The notes beneath the pieces are model-generated. The model was not told the DNA's origin. It ran no database searches and saw only the letters and a list, made by a program, of their open reading frames with translations. The translations under genes and the position numbers were made by a program. Shown piece by piece: positions 35,492-46,656 of a stretch of 64,000 nt of DNA; position 1 is the first letter of the stretch; every line of letters begins with the position of its first letter. The stretch comes from an uncultured Flavobacteriales bacterium (GTDB lineage Bacteria; Bacteroidota; Bacteroidia; Flavobacteriales_D; Sanyastnellaceae): NCBI GenBank assembly GCA_905478325.1, contig CAJQIB010000041.1, positions 1 through 64,000 on the forward strand. The letters are read 5' to 3'.

Positions 35492-37567
35492 TCACGTCAA
35501 CAACCGAGCAGCATGGAATGCGTGCATGGCTTCTTGCGAGTTTAACGGCTCCTTCCCCCCCTTACTTGGAATGAATGCATTGGTCATGCGCTTGTCCACG
35601 CGACGGGCTTTCACGGTATCCTGCAACTGCATATCCAAGTAAGTCGCTATGTCACTTTGCAACAGCGGGTCCCATATTGGAACGCTTACCTCAACCCGGC
35701 GATCCAAATTCCGAGTCATCCAGTCTGCCGAACTTAAATAGTAATCTGGATTTCCATCATTGGCGAAAACCAGAATCCGTGCATGGTCCAAGTAGCGTCC
35801 AATCACACTGCGCACTTGAATGTTCTCACTCATGCCCTTGACACCCGGCACCAACGAACATATTCCGCGAATAATCAGGTTGATACGAACGCCCGCATTG
35901 CTGGCTGCATACAACTTTCGAATCATGTCCGCATCGACCAAGTTGTTCAACTTTAAAATGATGCGCGCCGGACGTCCCGCTTTGGCATGATCCATTTCAC
36001 GTTGAATCAACTGCGAGAATTTCCGTCTTGTACTGTATGGACTCACAATCAAATTGCGAAATACCGGACGCTCATAATTGTTGGAGAAAAAGTCAAACAA
36101 CCGATCCACCTCTCCTGTGATCTGAGGGTCGGAGGTCAAGAAGGCAAAGTCACAAAAAACCCTTGCCTTTTCTTCATGAAAATTACCGGTGCCAATGTGA
36201 GCAATACGCTCAATCTTTCTGTCACGCTGCCGGGTGATCAGAAACAATTTCGAATGAACTTTCAAGCCACTCACTCCAAACTCAACCGTTGCACCTGCCT
36301 GCTGCAAATGATTGGACACCTCAATGTTGTGCTTTTCATCAAAACGCGCGGACAACTCAATGACCACTTGAACCGCTTTCCCATTGCGCGAAGCATTCAT
36401 CAGAGCATTGATTACCTGTGAATTTCTCGCCAATCGGTACAGATTGATTTTGATGGATTGGACCGAAGGATCAATCGCTGCCTCACGCAAAATATCCACG
36501 ACTTGCCCAAATTCATGGTACGGATAGTGCATCAAGATGTCGCGTTTACTGATTTGATCAAGCAAGCTGCTTTTTCGGACCAAATGTGGATGCCCCAACG
36601 TTTCCAACCGCTTGTACATCAAATCGACACGCCCCAAATTCGGGAAGTCCATCAAGTCCTTTTTGTTGTGGTAGCGGCTCCCTGGAATCACATTTTCAGA
36701 TTCGGATAAACTCAAGTTATCGTGAAGCATTTGCAGCATGGCCGCGGGCATTTCTCGATCATACAAAAACCGCACAAAATCTCCCTGACGCCTCCGTGCC
36801 ACGCCGCGTCTCATTTTATCCATCAAGGAACGAGACAAGTCATCGTCCATATCAATCTCCGCATCGCGAGTCACCTTGATGGCATGGGCTACGACCGCCT
36901 CAGGCTGGAATAATCCAAAGATTCTCGGCAATTCCAACCGAATAATGTCTTCTATAAATGCCACAATCTGCTCGGAGCCGTCTGATGGTAGAACCAAGAA
37001 ACGCGGAACATGACGCGGCACTTCAATGATGGCGTACTGCATCTTGGAACCCTTCTTTTGACTCAATAACAGCCCAACCGACAAATACAACGAGCCATCC
37101 AATAAATCAGGAAAAGCAACATCCTTTCCAATCATAATCGGCACCAAGTGTGTCCGGATTTTTCTTCTAAAATAATTTCCAGCAAAGGCCTGCTGCTCTT
37201 CGTTCAATTCCGTTTCATTCACAAACCGAATGTTGTCCTTGGCCAAGTCTGAAACGGCGATTTCAAATGCGTGATTGTATTCCGTTTGCAACGCAATGAC
37301 ACGATCTGAAACCTTTGCAAGGGTCTCCTTCACATCAAACCCCAATGTGGTTGTCGCCTTGTTGCCGACCAAATCCACCCTTTGCAGGTTCGCCACACGG
37401 ACCCGAAAAAACTCATCCAAATTGTTCGAGAAGATTCCCAAAAACCGAATTCTCTCAATTACGGGGTTCGAAGGATGCGAAGCCTCCTGCAGTACGCGGT
37501 GATTGAATGCCAACCAACTGAGTTCGCGATTGATAAACCAATCTGATCCGTTCCTTTTAATGCTCAC
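35492..37567 (-). CDS. ppk: Polyphosphate kinase 1
   Basis: Reversibly makes polyphosphate from ATP at the membrane. 691 residues from GTG37567, close to E. coli PPK1. The N-terminal DWFINRELSWLAFNHRVLQEA is the family opening, and SGLKVHSKLFLITR and HIGTGNFHEEKARVF contain the conserved PLD-type catalytic residues including the expected phosphohistidine. The GTG start follows the -7-like TATCTTTA by exactly four bases (CCGC); the longer frame to 37606 would cross that element. Downstream ppx 68 bases away. Confidence 0.93.
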   Translation of the reverse strand: MSIKRNGSDWFINRELSWLAFNHRVLQEASHPSNPVIERIRFLGIFSNNLDEFFRVRVANLQRVDLVGNKATTTLGFDVKETLAKVSDRVIALQTEYNHAFEIAVSDLAKDNIRFVNETELNEEQQAFAGNYFRRKIRTHLVPIMIGKDVAFPDLLDGSLYLSVGLLLSQKKGSKMQYAIIEVPRHVPRFLVLPSDGSEQIVAFIEDIIRLELPRIFGLFQPEAVVAHAIKVTRDAEIDMDDDLSRSLMDKMRRGVARRRQGDFVRFLYDREMPAAMLQMLHDNLSLSESENVIPGSRYHNKKDLMDFPNLGRVDLMYKRLETLGHPHLVRKSSLLDQISKRDILMHYPYHEFGQVVDILREAAIDPSVQSIKINLYRLARNSQVINALMNASRNGKAVQVVIELSARFDEKHNIEVSNHLQQAGATVEFGVSGLKVHSKLFLITRQRDRKIERIAHIGTGNFHEEKARVFCDFAFLTSDPQITGEVDRLFDFFSNNYERPVFRNLIVSPYSTRRKFSQLIQREMDHAKAGRPARIILKLNNLVDADMIRKLYAASNAGVRINLIIRGICSLVPGVKGMSENIQVRSVIGRYLDHARILVFANDGNPDYYLSSADWMTRNLDRRVEVSVPIWDPLLQSDIATYLDMQLQDTVKARRVDKRMTNAFIPSKGGKEPLNSQEAMHAFHAARLLT

Positions 37568-37571
37568 GCGG

Positions 37572-37579
37572 TAAAGATA
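37572..37579 (-). promoter_or_regulatory. ppk -7 promoter element
   Basis: Minus-strand TATCTTTA (one mismatch), then CCGC and a GTG start, giving a predicted leaderless mRNA. Confidence 0.45.
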
Positions 37580-37613
37580 TTGCCGCAAGGTCAATCCACG
37601 GGCCATGTCGAAT

Positions 37614-37621
37614 TAACTTCG
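37614..37621 (+). promoter_or_regulatory. -7 promoter element of peroxiredoxin gene
   Basis: TAACTTCG, 31 bases before the ATG at 37653; divergent from the ppk promoter 34 bases away. Confidence 0.35.
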
Positions 37622-37652
37622 CAACGAGTTTCAAACCTAACAACACACAATC

Positions 37653-38231
37653 ATGGCGCATTTGGTCGGAAGGAAAGCCCCGCATTTTTCAAGTTCAGCA
37701 ATTGTCAATGGCTCCTTCACGAAAGACTTTTCATTGGATCAGTTTATCGGAAAAAGCAACGTACTGTTTTTCTTTTACCCGAAAAGCTTCACATCGCTGT
37801 GCCAATCAGAATTGCAGGCATTCGATGTCTGCATCGACGCCTTTAAAGCAGTGGACACGGTCGTGGTTGGTTGTTCCACAGACACATCTGACGTGCACAA
37901 GGCGTTTATGAATGTACCGCAGTCAGAAGGCGGCATCGCAGGCATTCAGTATCCGTTGGTTTCCGATGCGAATAAAACCATCTCCACGAACTACGACGTC
38001 CTCAGTGGTGATTATGACTACGGAGACGACGGACTGCTATCAGCCGATTCAGACATGGTCGCGTTGCGCGGCCTGTTTCTCATTGATAAGACAGGAATGG
38101 TACAGCATCAGCTCATCAACTTCTATGCCTTGGGACGGAGCGTTGATGAAGCTCTGCGCATGGCATCTGCTTTGCATCACCTACAAACACATGGGGAAGG
38201 CTGTCCAGCCAACTGGACTCCAGCAGGCTGA
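37653..38231 (+). CDS. Peroxiredoxin (AhpC/Prx1 family)
   Basis: Thiol peroxidase of the typical 2-Cys type. Peroxidatic Cys50 is in PKSFTSLCQSEL (family motif PxxxTxxC retained, but the usual VCP is LCQ); resolving Cys184 is in GEGCPANWTP. RGLFLIDKTGMVQHQLINFYALGRSVDEALRM is the conserved C-terminal part. Length 192, cytosolic, cluster with katG and polyphosphate genes suggests stress defence. Substrate peroxide unknown. Confidence 0.9.
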   Translation: MAHLVGRKAPHFSSSAIVNGSFTKDFSLDQFIGKSNVLFFFYPKSFTSLCQSELQAFDVCIDAFKAVDTVVVGCSTDTSDVHKAFMNVPQSEGGIAGIQYPLVSDANKTISTNYDVLSGDYDYGDDGLLSADSDMVALRGLFLIDKTGMVQHQLINFYALGRSVDEALRMASALHHLQTHGEGCPANWTPAG

Positions 38232-38247
38232 TTGTTCTCAATCGGAC

Positions 38248-39129
38248 TTACCCGTTTTGTAAAGCACGCAATTCGCTCCAACTCTTCGGAACCGGAGTCG
38301 CTTCTACCGAATGAGGCACATCTTGGTTGCTCAGAAATTTGATGACAAGATCATTGAAAATTTCTGGTGCCTCAATGCTGCAAACGTGACCGCAATTTTC
38401 GATGACTGTGAGCCTCATGTTTTTTTGAAGCGTGGCAAACCGCTGTGCCGCTTTGATGAAAATATGATCTTGGCTACCCATAACAACCAGCCCTTTCTTC
38501 TTTACGGGCCTGTTCAGGTATTCACTGACAAGCTTAAAAAATGGTTTGTACAACTCCAGCCATTTTAAATATTCTCCGGCTGTTAATCTCAAACTTTGAC
38601 GTCTAAAAATATACCGACTCAACCGGTGATTTCGCCGCGGCAGAACAATGAAGCTAAACAGCCAATACATGGCTCGATAGGGCAAAACATATGCCAGCAG
38701 CTTCGCACTGTGCACAAACCAGTGCATCAAAGCACTCCCGTCAAAAATAGCACCGGCCATCACCATGCGATCAACCAGTTCGGGCCGTTCAATGTCGATT
38801 TTCTGCAAAATCACACTGCCAATACTCAAGGAAATAAAATGGGCTTTTTGAATGCCCAAGAAATCGATTACCGCCAGAATATCGGTGGCAACGATATCGA
38901 AATCATAGGCCGGAAACTCAGGCATGATGCCTTTGCTTTCTCCATGATCTCGCAAATCCACTAAAAGCAATCGGTAATGCGGAGCCAAAGCCTCGACCTG
39001 AAACTTCCACGTACTGATGCTTCCTCCCGCTCCATGAACAAAAACCAACCAAGGCGCATCTGGCTTTTGGTCGATGACCTCATAATGCAACAAAGTTTGC
39101 TCTGACTCTTTTGACGTTTGAGCTTTCAT
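38248..39129 (-). CDS. Alpha/beta hydrolase
   Basis: A 293-residue single-domain hydrolase: oxyanion HG motif VFVHGAGGSISTW, nucleophile elbow ISLSIGSV (S-x-S-x-G with the serine in the usual place), then GSQDHIFIK and NCGHVCSIEAPEIF carrying the Asp and His. A lid/cap of 60-70 residues (about 140-205) is rich in aromatic residues. Lipase, esterase or haloalkane-type substrate cannot be chosen. GAAATTTG-CACC-ATG precedes it, a weaker version of the -7 spacing seen elsewhere. Confidence 0.82.
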   Translation of the reverse strand: MKAQTSKESEQTLLHYEVIDQKPDAPWLVFVHGAGGSISTWKFQVEALAPHYRLLLVDLRDHGESKGIMPEFPAYDFDIVATDILAVIDFLGIQKAHFISLSIGSVILQKIDIERPELVDRMVMAGAIFDGSALMHWFVHSAKLLAYVLPYRAMYWLFSFIVLPRRNHRLSRYIFRRQSLRLTAGEYLKWLELYKPFFKLVSEYLNRPVKKKGLVVMGSQDHIFIKAAQRFATLQKNMRLTVIENCGHVCSIEAPEIFNDLVIKFLSNQDVPHSVEATPVPKSWSELRALQNG

Positions 39130-39277
39130 GGTGCAAATTTCGATGATTTAGATGGAATAGCCATGCGTATCAAGCAAACTGATCAATTCTTGCCCTGTTG
39201 AATGGATCCGCAACTCTTCGGTCACGACTGACCATCAAAAGACCATCAAATGTTCCTGTACGGAGCGTGTTTATTTT

Positions 39278-41591
<2,314 letters not shown>

Positions 41592-41619
41592 TCCAAGATG
41601 GAGTGAACTTCACTCAAAA

Positions 41620-41650
41620 GAAAAGGCGGTCATTTTGAGACCGCCTTTTT
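41620..41650. terminator. Intrinsic terminator after katG
   Basis: Stem AAAAGGCGGTC/GACCGCCTTTT (41621-41631 with 41639-41649), loop ATTTTGA, A- and T-runs both sides; between katG and the convergent flavin-reductase gene. Confidence 0.93.
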
Positions 41651-41676
41651 TATGTCCAAGAATTGGGAGAGCCCGT

Positions 41677-42342
41677 TCAGATAGCCGGTGTATCGCCTCC
41701 TTTTACTGACGTCAAAGGCACACCTTTTTTCGCATAAGAAAGCCGATCCAACTGCTGGGTGCTGTGATATGCATCCAAAGAACTCATGGCCACACCATCA
41801 AGGTTTTCCAAGTCAAGGAAACCATCTTCCTCCCAGGCTTTCTCAGGAAATTCGACCCAGCGGATTTGACCTACAATGAAACGGCAATCATTTTGAGGGA
41901 TCTTCCATTCATCGACACGTTCCAATCCAATGCGTACTTGGGACTCTTCAACAGCAGGCGCCTCAAAGCCACATCGAAACACAGGATGCAAGCCAACGAC
42001 ATCAAACTCGCTTTCTTCTGCGCCGTATCGTGCACTCGTTTGGTGCGCTTTTTCATACCACGAAGAGCCCACATGATTGATCGTGAAGACTCCCGTTTCT
42101 CGGATATTCCAATAGGTATGACTTCCCTGCTCGGGCTCAACAGGCGGCCTCAGCACAACGCCAAGAAGCGCTGGATCCGACCCCAAGTGCACTACAGAAC
42201 TGAACATGGCCAAGTTGTGATGCCCCATACCATCCGTTGTTCCGATGACATTCGCGCTCTTAAATCCACTCAAACTGTTGATCAAACGACCGCGCTTCCT
42301 TTGAGGCAGCAGTTCAATATCCAAGTCATTCAATGTTTTCAT
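41677..42342 (-). CDS. Flavin reductase-like FMN-binding protein
   Basis: A 221-residue split-barrel flavoprotein: LSGFKSANVIGTTDGMGHHNLAMFSSVVHLGSDPALLGVVL contains the usual phosphate and flavin contacts, and TYWNIRETGVFTINHV is the next family block. Such proteins reduce or bind FMN for a partner oxygenase or reductase. It lies 3 bases downstream of the SDR gene and is thus part of one operon with it. Partner enzyme unknown. Confidence 0.8.
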   Translation of the reverse strand: MKTLNDLDIELLPQRKRGRLINSLSGFKSANVIGTTDGMGHHNLAMFSSVVHLGSDPALLGVVLRPPVEPEQGSHTYWNIRETGVFTINHVGSSWYEKAHQTSARYGAEESEFDVVGLHPVFRCGFEAPAVEESQVRIGLERVDEWKIPQNDCRFIVGQIRWVEFPEKAWEEDGFLDLENLDGVAMSSLDAYHSTQQLDRLSYAKKGVPLTSVKGGDTPAI

Positions 42343-42345
42343 CGA

Positions 42346-43059
42346 TTAACGCGTTCTACTCATTCCCCCATCCATTTGAAGGACTTGACCTGTCATGTGT
42401 TGTGACTGCGTTCCCAATAACCAATGTGCCAACCCGGCGACTTCTGTTGCTGAGGCGATGCGTTTCATTGGGCTACGTTCCTCTGCAGCCGCACGCTTTG
42501 CCTCGTTTCCAAGCAAGCTTGAAGCGAGGGGAGTATCTGTCAACGAAGGAGCGATGGCATTGACACGAATCTTGGGCATCCACTCAGCGGCTAACGATCG
42601 TGTCAACCCTTCAACTGCTCCCTTGGCTCCAGCAATACTCGCATGAAACGGCATGCCCGTGCCCACGGCGACAGTACTGAACAACACCACAGATGCGTTT
42701 GGCGATTGAGCCAACAACTTGTGATTCGCTTGCAACGTTTGCACGGCGCCAAGAAAATTGACTTCCCAATCCTCCACGAGATGCTCACGCTTCAAACCGC
42801 GCAATGGTTTCAAGCGCAACGTTCCTGGACAGTATGCGAGACCTGCTAACTCCGTCGCAAACGAAGACAAGTCACAAGGGTGCTCCACCGCATCGAACAC
42901 CAGGCTTTGATAGGCCTCGGAATGTTCGTCTGCAGGACGCTGCACGCCCGTTCTCGACACGCCAATAACACGGTGTCCCGATGCCAGCAATTGCTCACGC
43001 AAAGACGCTCCAATTCCTTTGGAATCTCCTACAATCGCATAGGTCAGTAATTGCTTCAT
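42346..43059 (-). CDS. SDR-fold protein lacking the catalytic tyrosine
   Basis: 237-residue Rossmann-fold protein. Cofactor motif GDSKGIG (residues 11-17) and the C-terminal SDR pattern (RVNAIAPSLTDTPLA, TGQVLQMDGGM) are intact. The active-site serine is retained (LFSTVAV, Ser128) and Lys146 is present, but the YxxxK tyrosine is Ile142 (SIAGAK). I recall relatives in flavobacteria with Val or Ile there. Its start overlaps the upstream 57-codon gene's stop (ATGA) and the flavin-reductase gene follows, so the three form an operon. Confidence 0.8.
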   Translation of the reverse strand: MKQLLTYAIVGDSKGIGASLREQLLASGHRVIGVSRTGVQRPADEHSEAYQSLVFDAVEHPCDLSSFATELAGLAYCPGTLRLKPLRGLKREHLVEDWEVNFLGAVQTLQANHKLLAQSPNASVVLFSTVAVGTGMPFHASIAGAKGAVEGLTRSLAAEWMPKIRVNAIAPSLTDTPLASSLLGNEAKRAAAEERSPMKRIASATEVAGLAHWLLGTQSQHMTGQVLQMDGGMSRTR

Positions 43060-43229
43060 GCCTTCTTCGATAACACCTTCATCAATTCCGTTTCAACATC
43101 TGCGGCCTGGGCCACCAATGCATCTGATTTTGATCGATCGATCGCACTCATACGATGCGCTTCAGCTAAAAGTGCGGCATGTTGCTTTTGCAACTTCTTG
43201 GCCGGATCTGTTTTGAATATTTCCCACAT
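43056..43229 (-). CDS. Small DUF6435-like protein
   Basis: 57 residues, MWEIFKTDPAKKLQKQHAAL followed by a helical, Lys/Ala/Glu-rich tail. The N-terminal (F/I)xTDPxKKLxKxxxxL pattern is that of the short DUF6435 proteins common in marine bacteria (family assigned by pattern from memory). The TGA overlaps the SDR ATG in an ATGA, a sign of translational coupling that supports a real gene. Function unknown. Length is below the usual ORF cut-off. Confidence 0.7.
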   Translation of the reverse strand: MWEIFKTDPAKKLQKQHAALLAEAHRMSAIDRSKSDALVAQAADVETELMKVLSKKA

Positions 43230-43266
43230 ACATGAGGAACACCTCAGAATCTAAAGTGTTCGTTCG

Positions 43267-45897
43267 TTAGCCTAAATCATTCAATTTCGACGTCAACACC
43301 TCCAATTTAGACAACGCATCCGATTCCTTCTTCCGCTCCAACACCACCACAGCGTCAGGTGCATTGCTCACAAAGCGTTCATTGGAAAGCTTGCCCTGAA
43401 CAGCCTTGAGAAAACCTGTAATGTGTTGGATTTCCTTCTGGATTTTTTCCTTTTCGGCATCCACATCAACGGCAGCGCCAAACGGAATGAAAAACGAAGA
43501 GCGTCCTACAAGAAATCCGAAGCTATTCGGGACCTTTTCCACGGTCTGCTCTATGGCCGACAGATTGCACAATTTAATCAACGCCGATTCCAACGATGCG
43601 GGGTAGCCCTCACCTGAGTCTACATGCAAGGACAATGCGTCCCGATGTGGAATTTGGTTTTGTTTCCGCACATTCCGCACTTCAGACACGATGTGTTTGA
43701 ACGTTTCGAAATGCTCCAACAACGGCTGATCCATGGACCCTTCCGTTGGCCATGGGGCGATACACAGCGCCTCTTCAGGCGTATCTCGCTTCCCAATCCA
43801 ATGCCAAATCTCTTCCGTCTGAAAAGGCATGAAAGGATGTAAAATCTTCAAAATGGATTCGAACAACTCCACCGTCGCATCGTATGTCTTACGGTCCAGA
43901 GGCTTTTCGTATGCTGGTTTCACAAGCTCCAGATACCAGCTGCAAAAATCATCCCAAACGAGTCGATATGTGCCCATTAAAGCTTCACTCAATCGGAATT
44001 CGGCGAATTGCGCATCGAGCTCTGTCAAGACTTCATTGACGCGACTCTGCATCCAGGCAATGGCCTGAGCCGACGACTCCCGTTGCTCGACTTGATCGTC
44101 CACTTCCCACCCTTGGGTCAAACGAAAGGCATTCCAAATCTTATTGGCGAAGTTTCGGCCTTGCTCACACAGCTTTTCATCAAACGGCAAGTCATTGCCC
44201 GCCGGTGATGTCAAAAGCATGCCCACACGAACGCCGTCCGCCCCGTATTGGTTCATCAATTCGATCGGATCTGGACTATTTCCCAAACTTTTGGACATCT
44301 TTCGTCCTTGCTGATCCCGAACGATTCCAGTGTAATAGACATTTTTAAAGGGCGCTTCACCGCGGTATTCATATCCAGCGATGATCATGCGCGCAACCCA
44401 GAAAAACATAATTTCAGGAGCCGTTACCAAATCTGCCGTCGGATAATAGTAGGATATCTCCTCCTCTGACTTCAAGCCATCGAATACCTGAATCGGCCAA
44501 AGCCAGCTGCTGAACCACGTATCCATAACATCCTCATCTTGACGAATGTCTTCCAATTGAAGGTCTGTTCTGCCCGATTTTATACGCGCAGCTTCTAGGG
44601 CCTCTGCCTCCGTTTTCGCAACAACGAAAGCGTCCTCTTCCTCTCCATAAAACCACGCCGGGATCCGATGTCCCCACCACAACTGTCGGCTCACACACCA
44701 ATCCTTCACATTCTCCATCCAATGACGGTAGCTGTTCTTGAACTTCGGTGGGTGGAAGGCGATGGTCCCATCCATCACATGATCCAAGGCAGGCTTTGAC
44801 AACTCTTCCATTGAGAGGAACCACTGCAACGACAAGCGCGGTTCAATGACAGCATCCGTGCGTTCAGAACGCCCCACTTTGTTCGTGTAGTCTTCTGTTT
44901 TTACCAAAAAACCTGCTGCATCCAAATCTTTCTGAATCGCCTTGCGAACGTCAAATCGATCCATCCCCTCATAGTTTCCACCATGGGAGTTCAACGTCCC
45001 GTTGGAATGAAAAATATCAATGGTTTCCAAACCGTGTTTCTCCCCTAGATCGTAATCGTTGACGTCGTGAGCGGGCGTAACCTTTAGGCAACCTGTTCCA
45101 AATTCACGGTCCACATAATCGTCCAAGATGATAGGGATGCGCCTTCCCGTCAACGGGACACATGCTTCCTTTCCATGCAAGTGAACGAATCGATCATCTT
45201 CCGGATGAATACAGATCGCTGAATCCCCCATAATGGTTTCGGGACGTGTCGTCGCGATGGTTAACCATTCATCATTTGAATCCGCAATGGCGTATCGCAC
45301 ATGATACAGCAAGCCATTCTCCTCCTTATGGATGACCTCCTCATCGCTCAAGGCCGTCTGCGCGATCGGATCCCAATTCACCATCCGCACGCCTCTGTAA
45401 ATCAGTCCTTTGTTGAACAAATCGATGAACGTGTCGATGACCCCGTCATAATACGCCTCATCCATCGTAAAGCGAGTCCGATCCCAATCGCAACTCGCTC
45501 CCAACTTCTTCAGTTGCTCTAGAATAATCCCGCCGTGTTCATGGGTCCAATCCCAAGCATGCTCCAAAAAGGCATCTCGTGTCAAATCCGATTTTCGAAT
45601 TCCTTTTTCGCGCAATCGGCGAACCACTTTTGCCTCCGTCGCTATGGATGCATGATCGGTTCCAGGAACCCAGCACGCATTCTTCCCCAACATGCGCGCT
45701 CTTCGCACCAACACATCTTGAATCGTATTGTTGAGCATATGCCCCATGTGCAAAACACCGGTCACATTGGGTGGTGGAATGACAACCGTATAGGATTCAC
45801 GCTCATCAGGTGTGGACCTAAAGAATCCATGTTCTAACCAATAGGCGTACCACTTGTCTTCAATGGTATTCGGATCATAAATCGTTGGCAATTCCAT
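43267..45897 (-). CDS. valS: Valyl-tRNA synthetase
   Basis: Charges tRNA-Val; class I synthetase. The HIGH signature is [13 protein letters not shown] near the N-terminus, KMSKS is [10 protein letters not shown], and CP1 editing-domain blocks ([21 protein letters not shown]) are present. The C-terminal 70 residues form a coiled coil ([23 protein letters not shown] ...). Length 876 is normal for ValS. The short protein gene ends 37 bases downstream. No nearby partner. Confidence 0.97.
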   Translation of the reverse strand: MELPTIYDPNTIEDKWYAYWLEHGFFRSTPDERESYTVVIPPPNVTGVLHMGHMLNNTIQDVLVRRARMLGKNACWVPGTDHASIATEAKVVRRLREKGIRKSDLTRDAFLEHAWDWTHEHGGIILEQLKKLGASCDWDRTRFTMDEAYYDGVIDTFIDLFNKGLIYRGVRMVNWDPIAQTALSDEEVIHKEENGLLYHVRYAIADSNDEWLTIATTRPETIMGDSAICIHPEDDRFVHLHGKEACVPLTGRRIPIILDDYVDREFGTGCLKVTPAHDVNDYDLGEKHGLETIDIFHSNGTLNSHGGNYEGMDRFDVRKAIQKDLDAAGFLVKTEDYTNKVGRSERTDAVIEPRLSLQWFLSMEELSKPALDHVMDGTIAFHPPKFKNSYRHWMENVKDWCVSRQLWWGHRIPAWFYGEEEDAFVVAKTEAEALEAARIKSGRTDLQLEDIRQDEDVMDTWFSSWLWPIQVFDGLKSEEEISYYYPTADLVTAPEIMFFWVARMIIAGYEYRGEAPFKNVYYTGIVRDQQGRKMSKSLGNSPDPIELMNQYGADGVRVGMLLTSPAGNDLPFDEKLCEQGRNFANKIWNAFRLTQGWEVDDQVEQRESSAQAIAWMQSRVNEVLTELDAQFAEFRLSEALMGTYRLVWDDFCSWYLELVKPAYEKPLDRKTYDATVELFESILKILHPFMPFQTEEIWHWIGKRDTPEEALCIAPWPTEGSMDQPLLEHFETFKHIVSEVRNVRKQNQIPHRDALSLHVDSGEGYPASLESALIKLCNLSAIEQTVEKVPNSFGFLVGRSSFFIPFGAAVDVDAEKEKIQKEIQHITGFLKAVQGKLSNERFVSNAPDAVVVLERKKESDALSKLEVLTSKLNDLG

Positions 45898-45934
45898 GGG
45901 ATACTGTCTCGTTTCTATTTCGCAAAAATCGGAT

Positions 45935-45971
45935 AAAAAAGAAGCCGTTCCTCATCATGAGAAACGACTTC
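45935..45971 (-). terminator. Terminator of the DUF1573 gene
   Basis: Near-perfect 15-bp inverted repeat (45941-45955 with 45957-45971, two G-U wobbles on the minus-strand RNA) followed on the minus strand by TTTTTT at 45940-45935. Confidence 0.8.
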
Positions 45972-46012
45972 TAAATTTCATTGTGCATGCCTCAACATGC
46001 TCTGAACACATT

Positions 46013-46468
46013 TCACTCCTTGTTCACTGGCGCACCAGCAGAACTTGGCTTCAACGGCGCTCCTTCTGTGCTGTTCACATCAGATGCCTCAACCTTTCCT
46101 TTGATTCGAATGACCTTGGTAGGCTCATTGGTCGCATTGGAAGTAATGGTTACACTTTTGTTGATTGGGCCGATACGCTTGGTATCATACCGCACGCTGA
46201 TGACTGAAGTCGCTCCAGGCATCACAGGATCTTTGTCACACTTTGGAACGGTACATCCACAAGAACCTTTGCAGCGGGAAATGATCAATGGATCTGTTCC
46301 AGCGTTGGTAACGGTGAATTCACATCCTCCATCCGCACCTTGAGAAATCGTTCCGTAATCATGAACGTCTTTATCAATGGAAATGGAAGGACCTGATGTG
46401 AGGTCTTGTGCTGAAGTCATGGCAATAAAGCCAAATACCATCATGCAAGCAGTCAAAAATTGTTTCAT
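46013..46468 (-). CDS. DUF1573 periplasmic protein
   Basis: 151-residue exported protein: signal peptide (ACMMVFGFIAMTSAQ), then an immunoglobulin-like DUF1573 domain with HDYGTISQGADGGCEFTVTNAG, the Cys-rich CKGSCGCTVPKCDKDPVMPG and RYDTKRIGPINKSVTITSNA. The family is frequent in Bacteroidota envelope proteins, function unknown. The last 25 residues are Ser/Pro/Lys-rich. Its own terminator lies before valS. A TATCTTTA at 46500-46493 (minus strand) could be a promoter. Confidence 0.82.
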   Translation of the reverse strand: MKQFLTACMMVFGFIAMTSAQDLTSGPSISIDKDVHDYGTISQGADGGCEFTVTNAGTDPLIISRCKGSCGCTVPKCDKDPVMPGATSVISVRYDTKRIGPINKSVTITSNATNEPTKVIRIKGKVEASDVNSTEGAPLKPSSAGAPVNKE

Positions 46469-46603
46469 GGATTCTAAATCGTTTTGCGCTCATAAAGATA
46501 ACAACAATTGCGCACTGAGCGAATGCACATCGTTTTTTTTTGGTTCAAGGTCCACACTTCATTCGAAGCGTGGAATCAAACAAGAGCATGAATTGTGCCA
46601 AAA

Positions 46604-46628
46604 AAAAGGGGAGCCAAGCTCCCCTTTT
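46604..46628. terminator. Strong terminator downstream of the large secreted protein gene
   Basis: AAAAGGGGAGC / GCTCCCCTTTT perfect 11-bp stem with loop CAA and an 8-A run on the left (T8 on the minus strand), after the stop at 46657. Confidence 0.95.
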
Positions 46629-46656
46629 CTATCACACACATCGTGTTGATGTTCAA

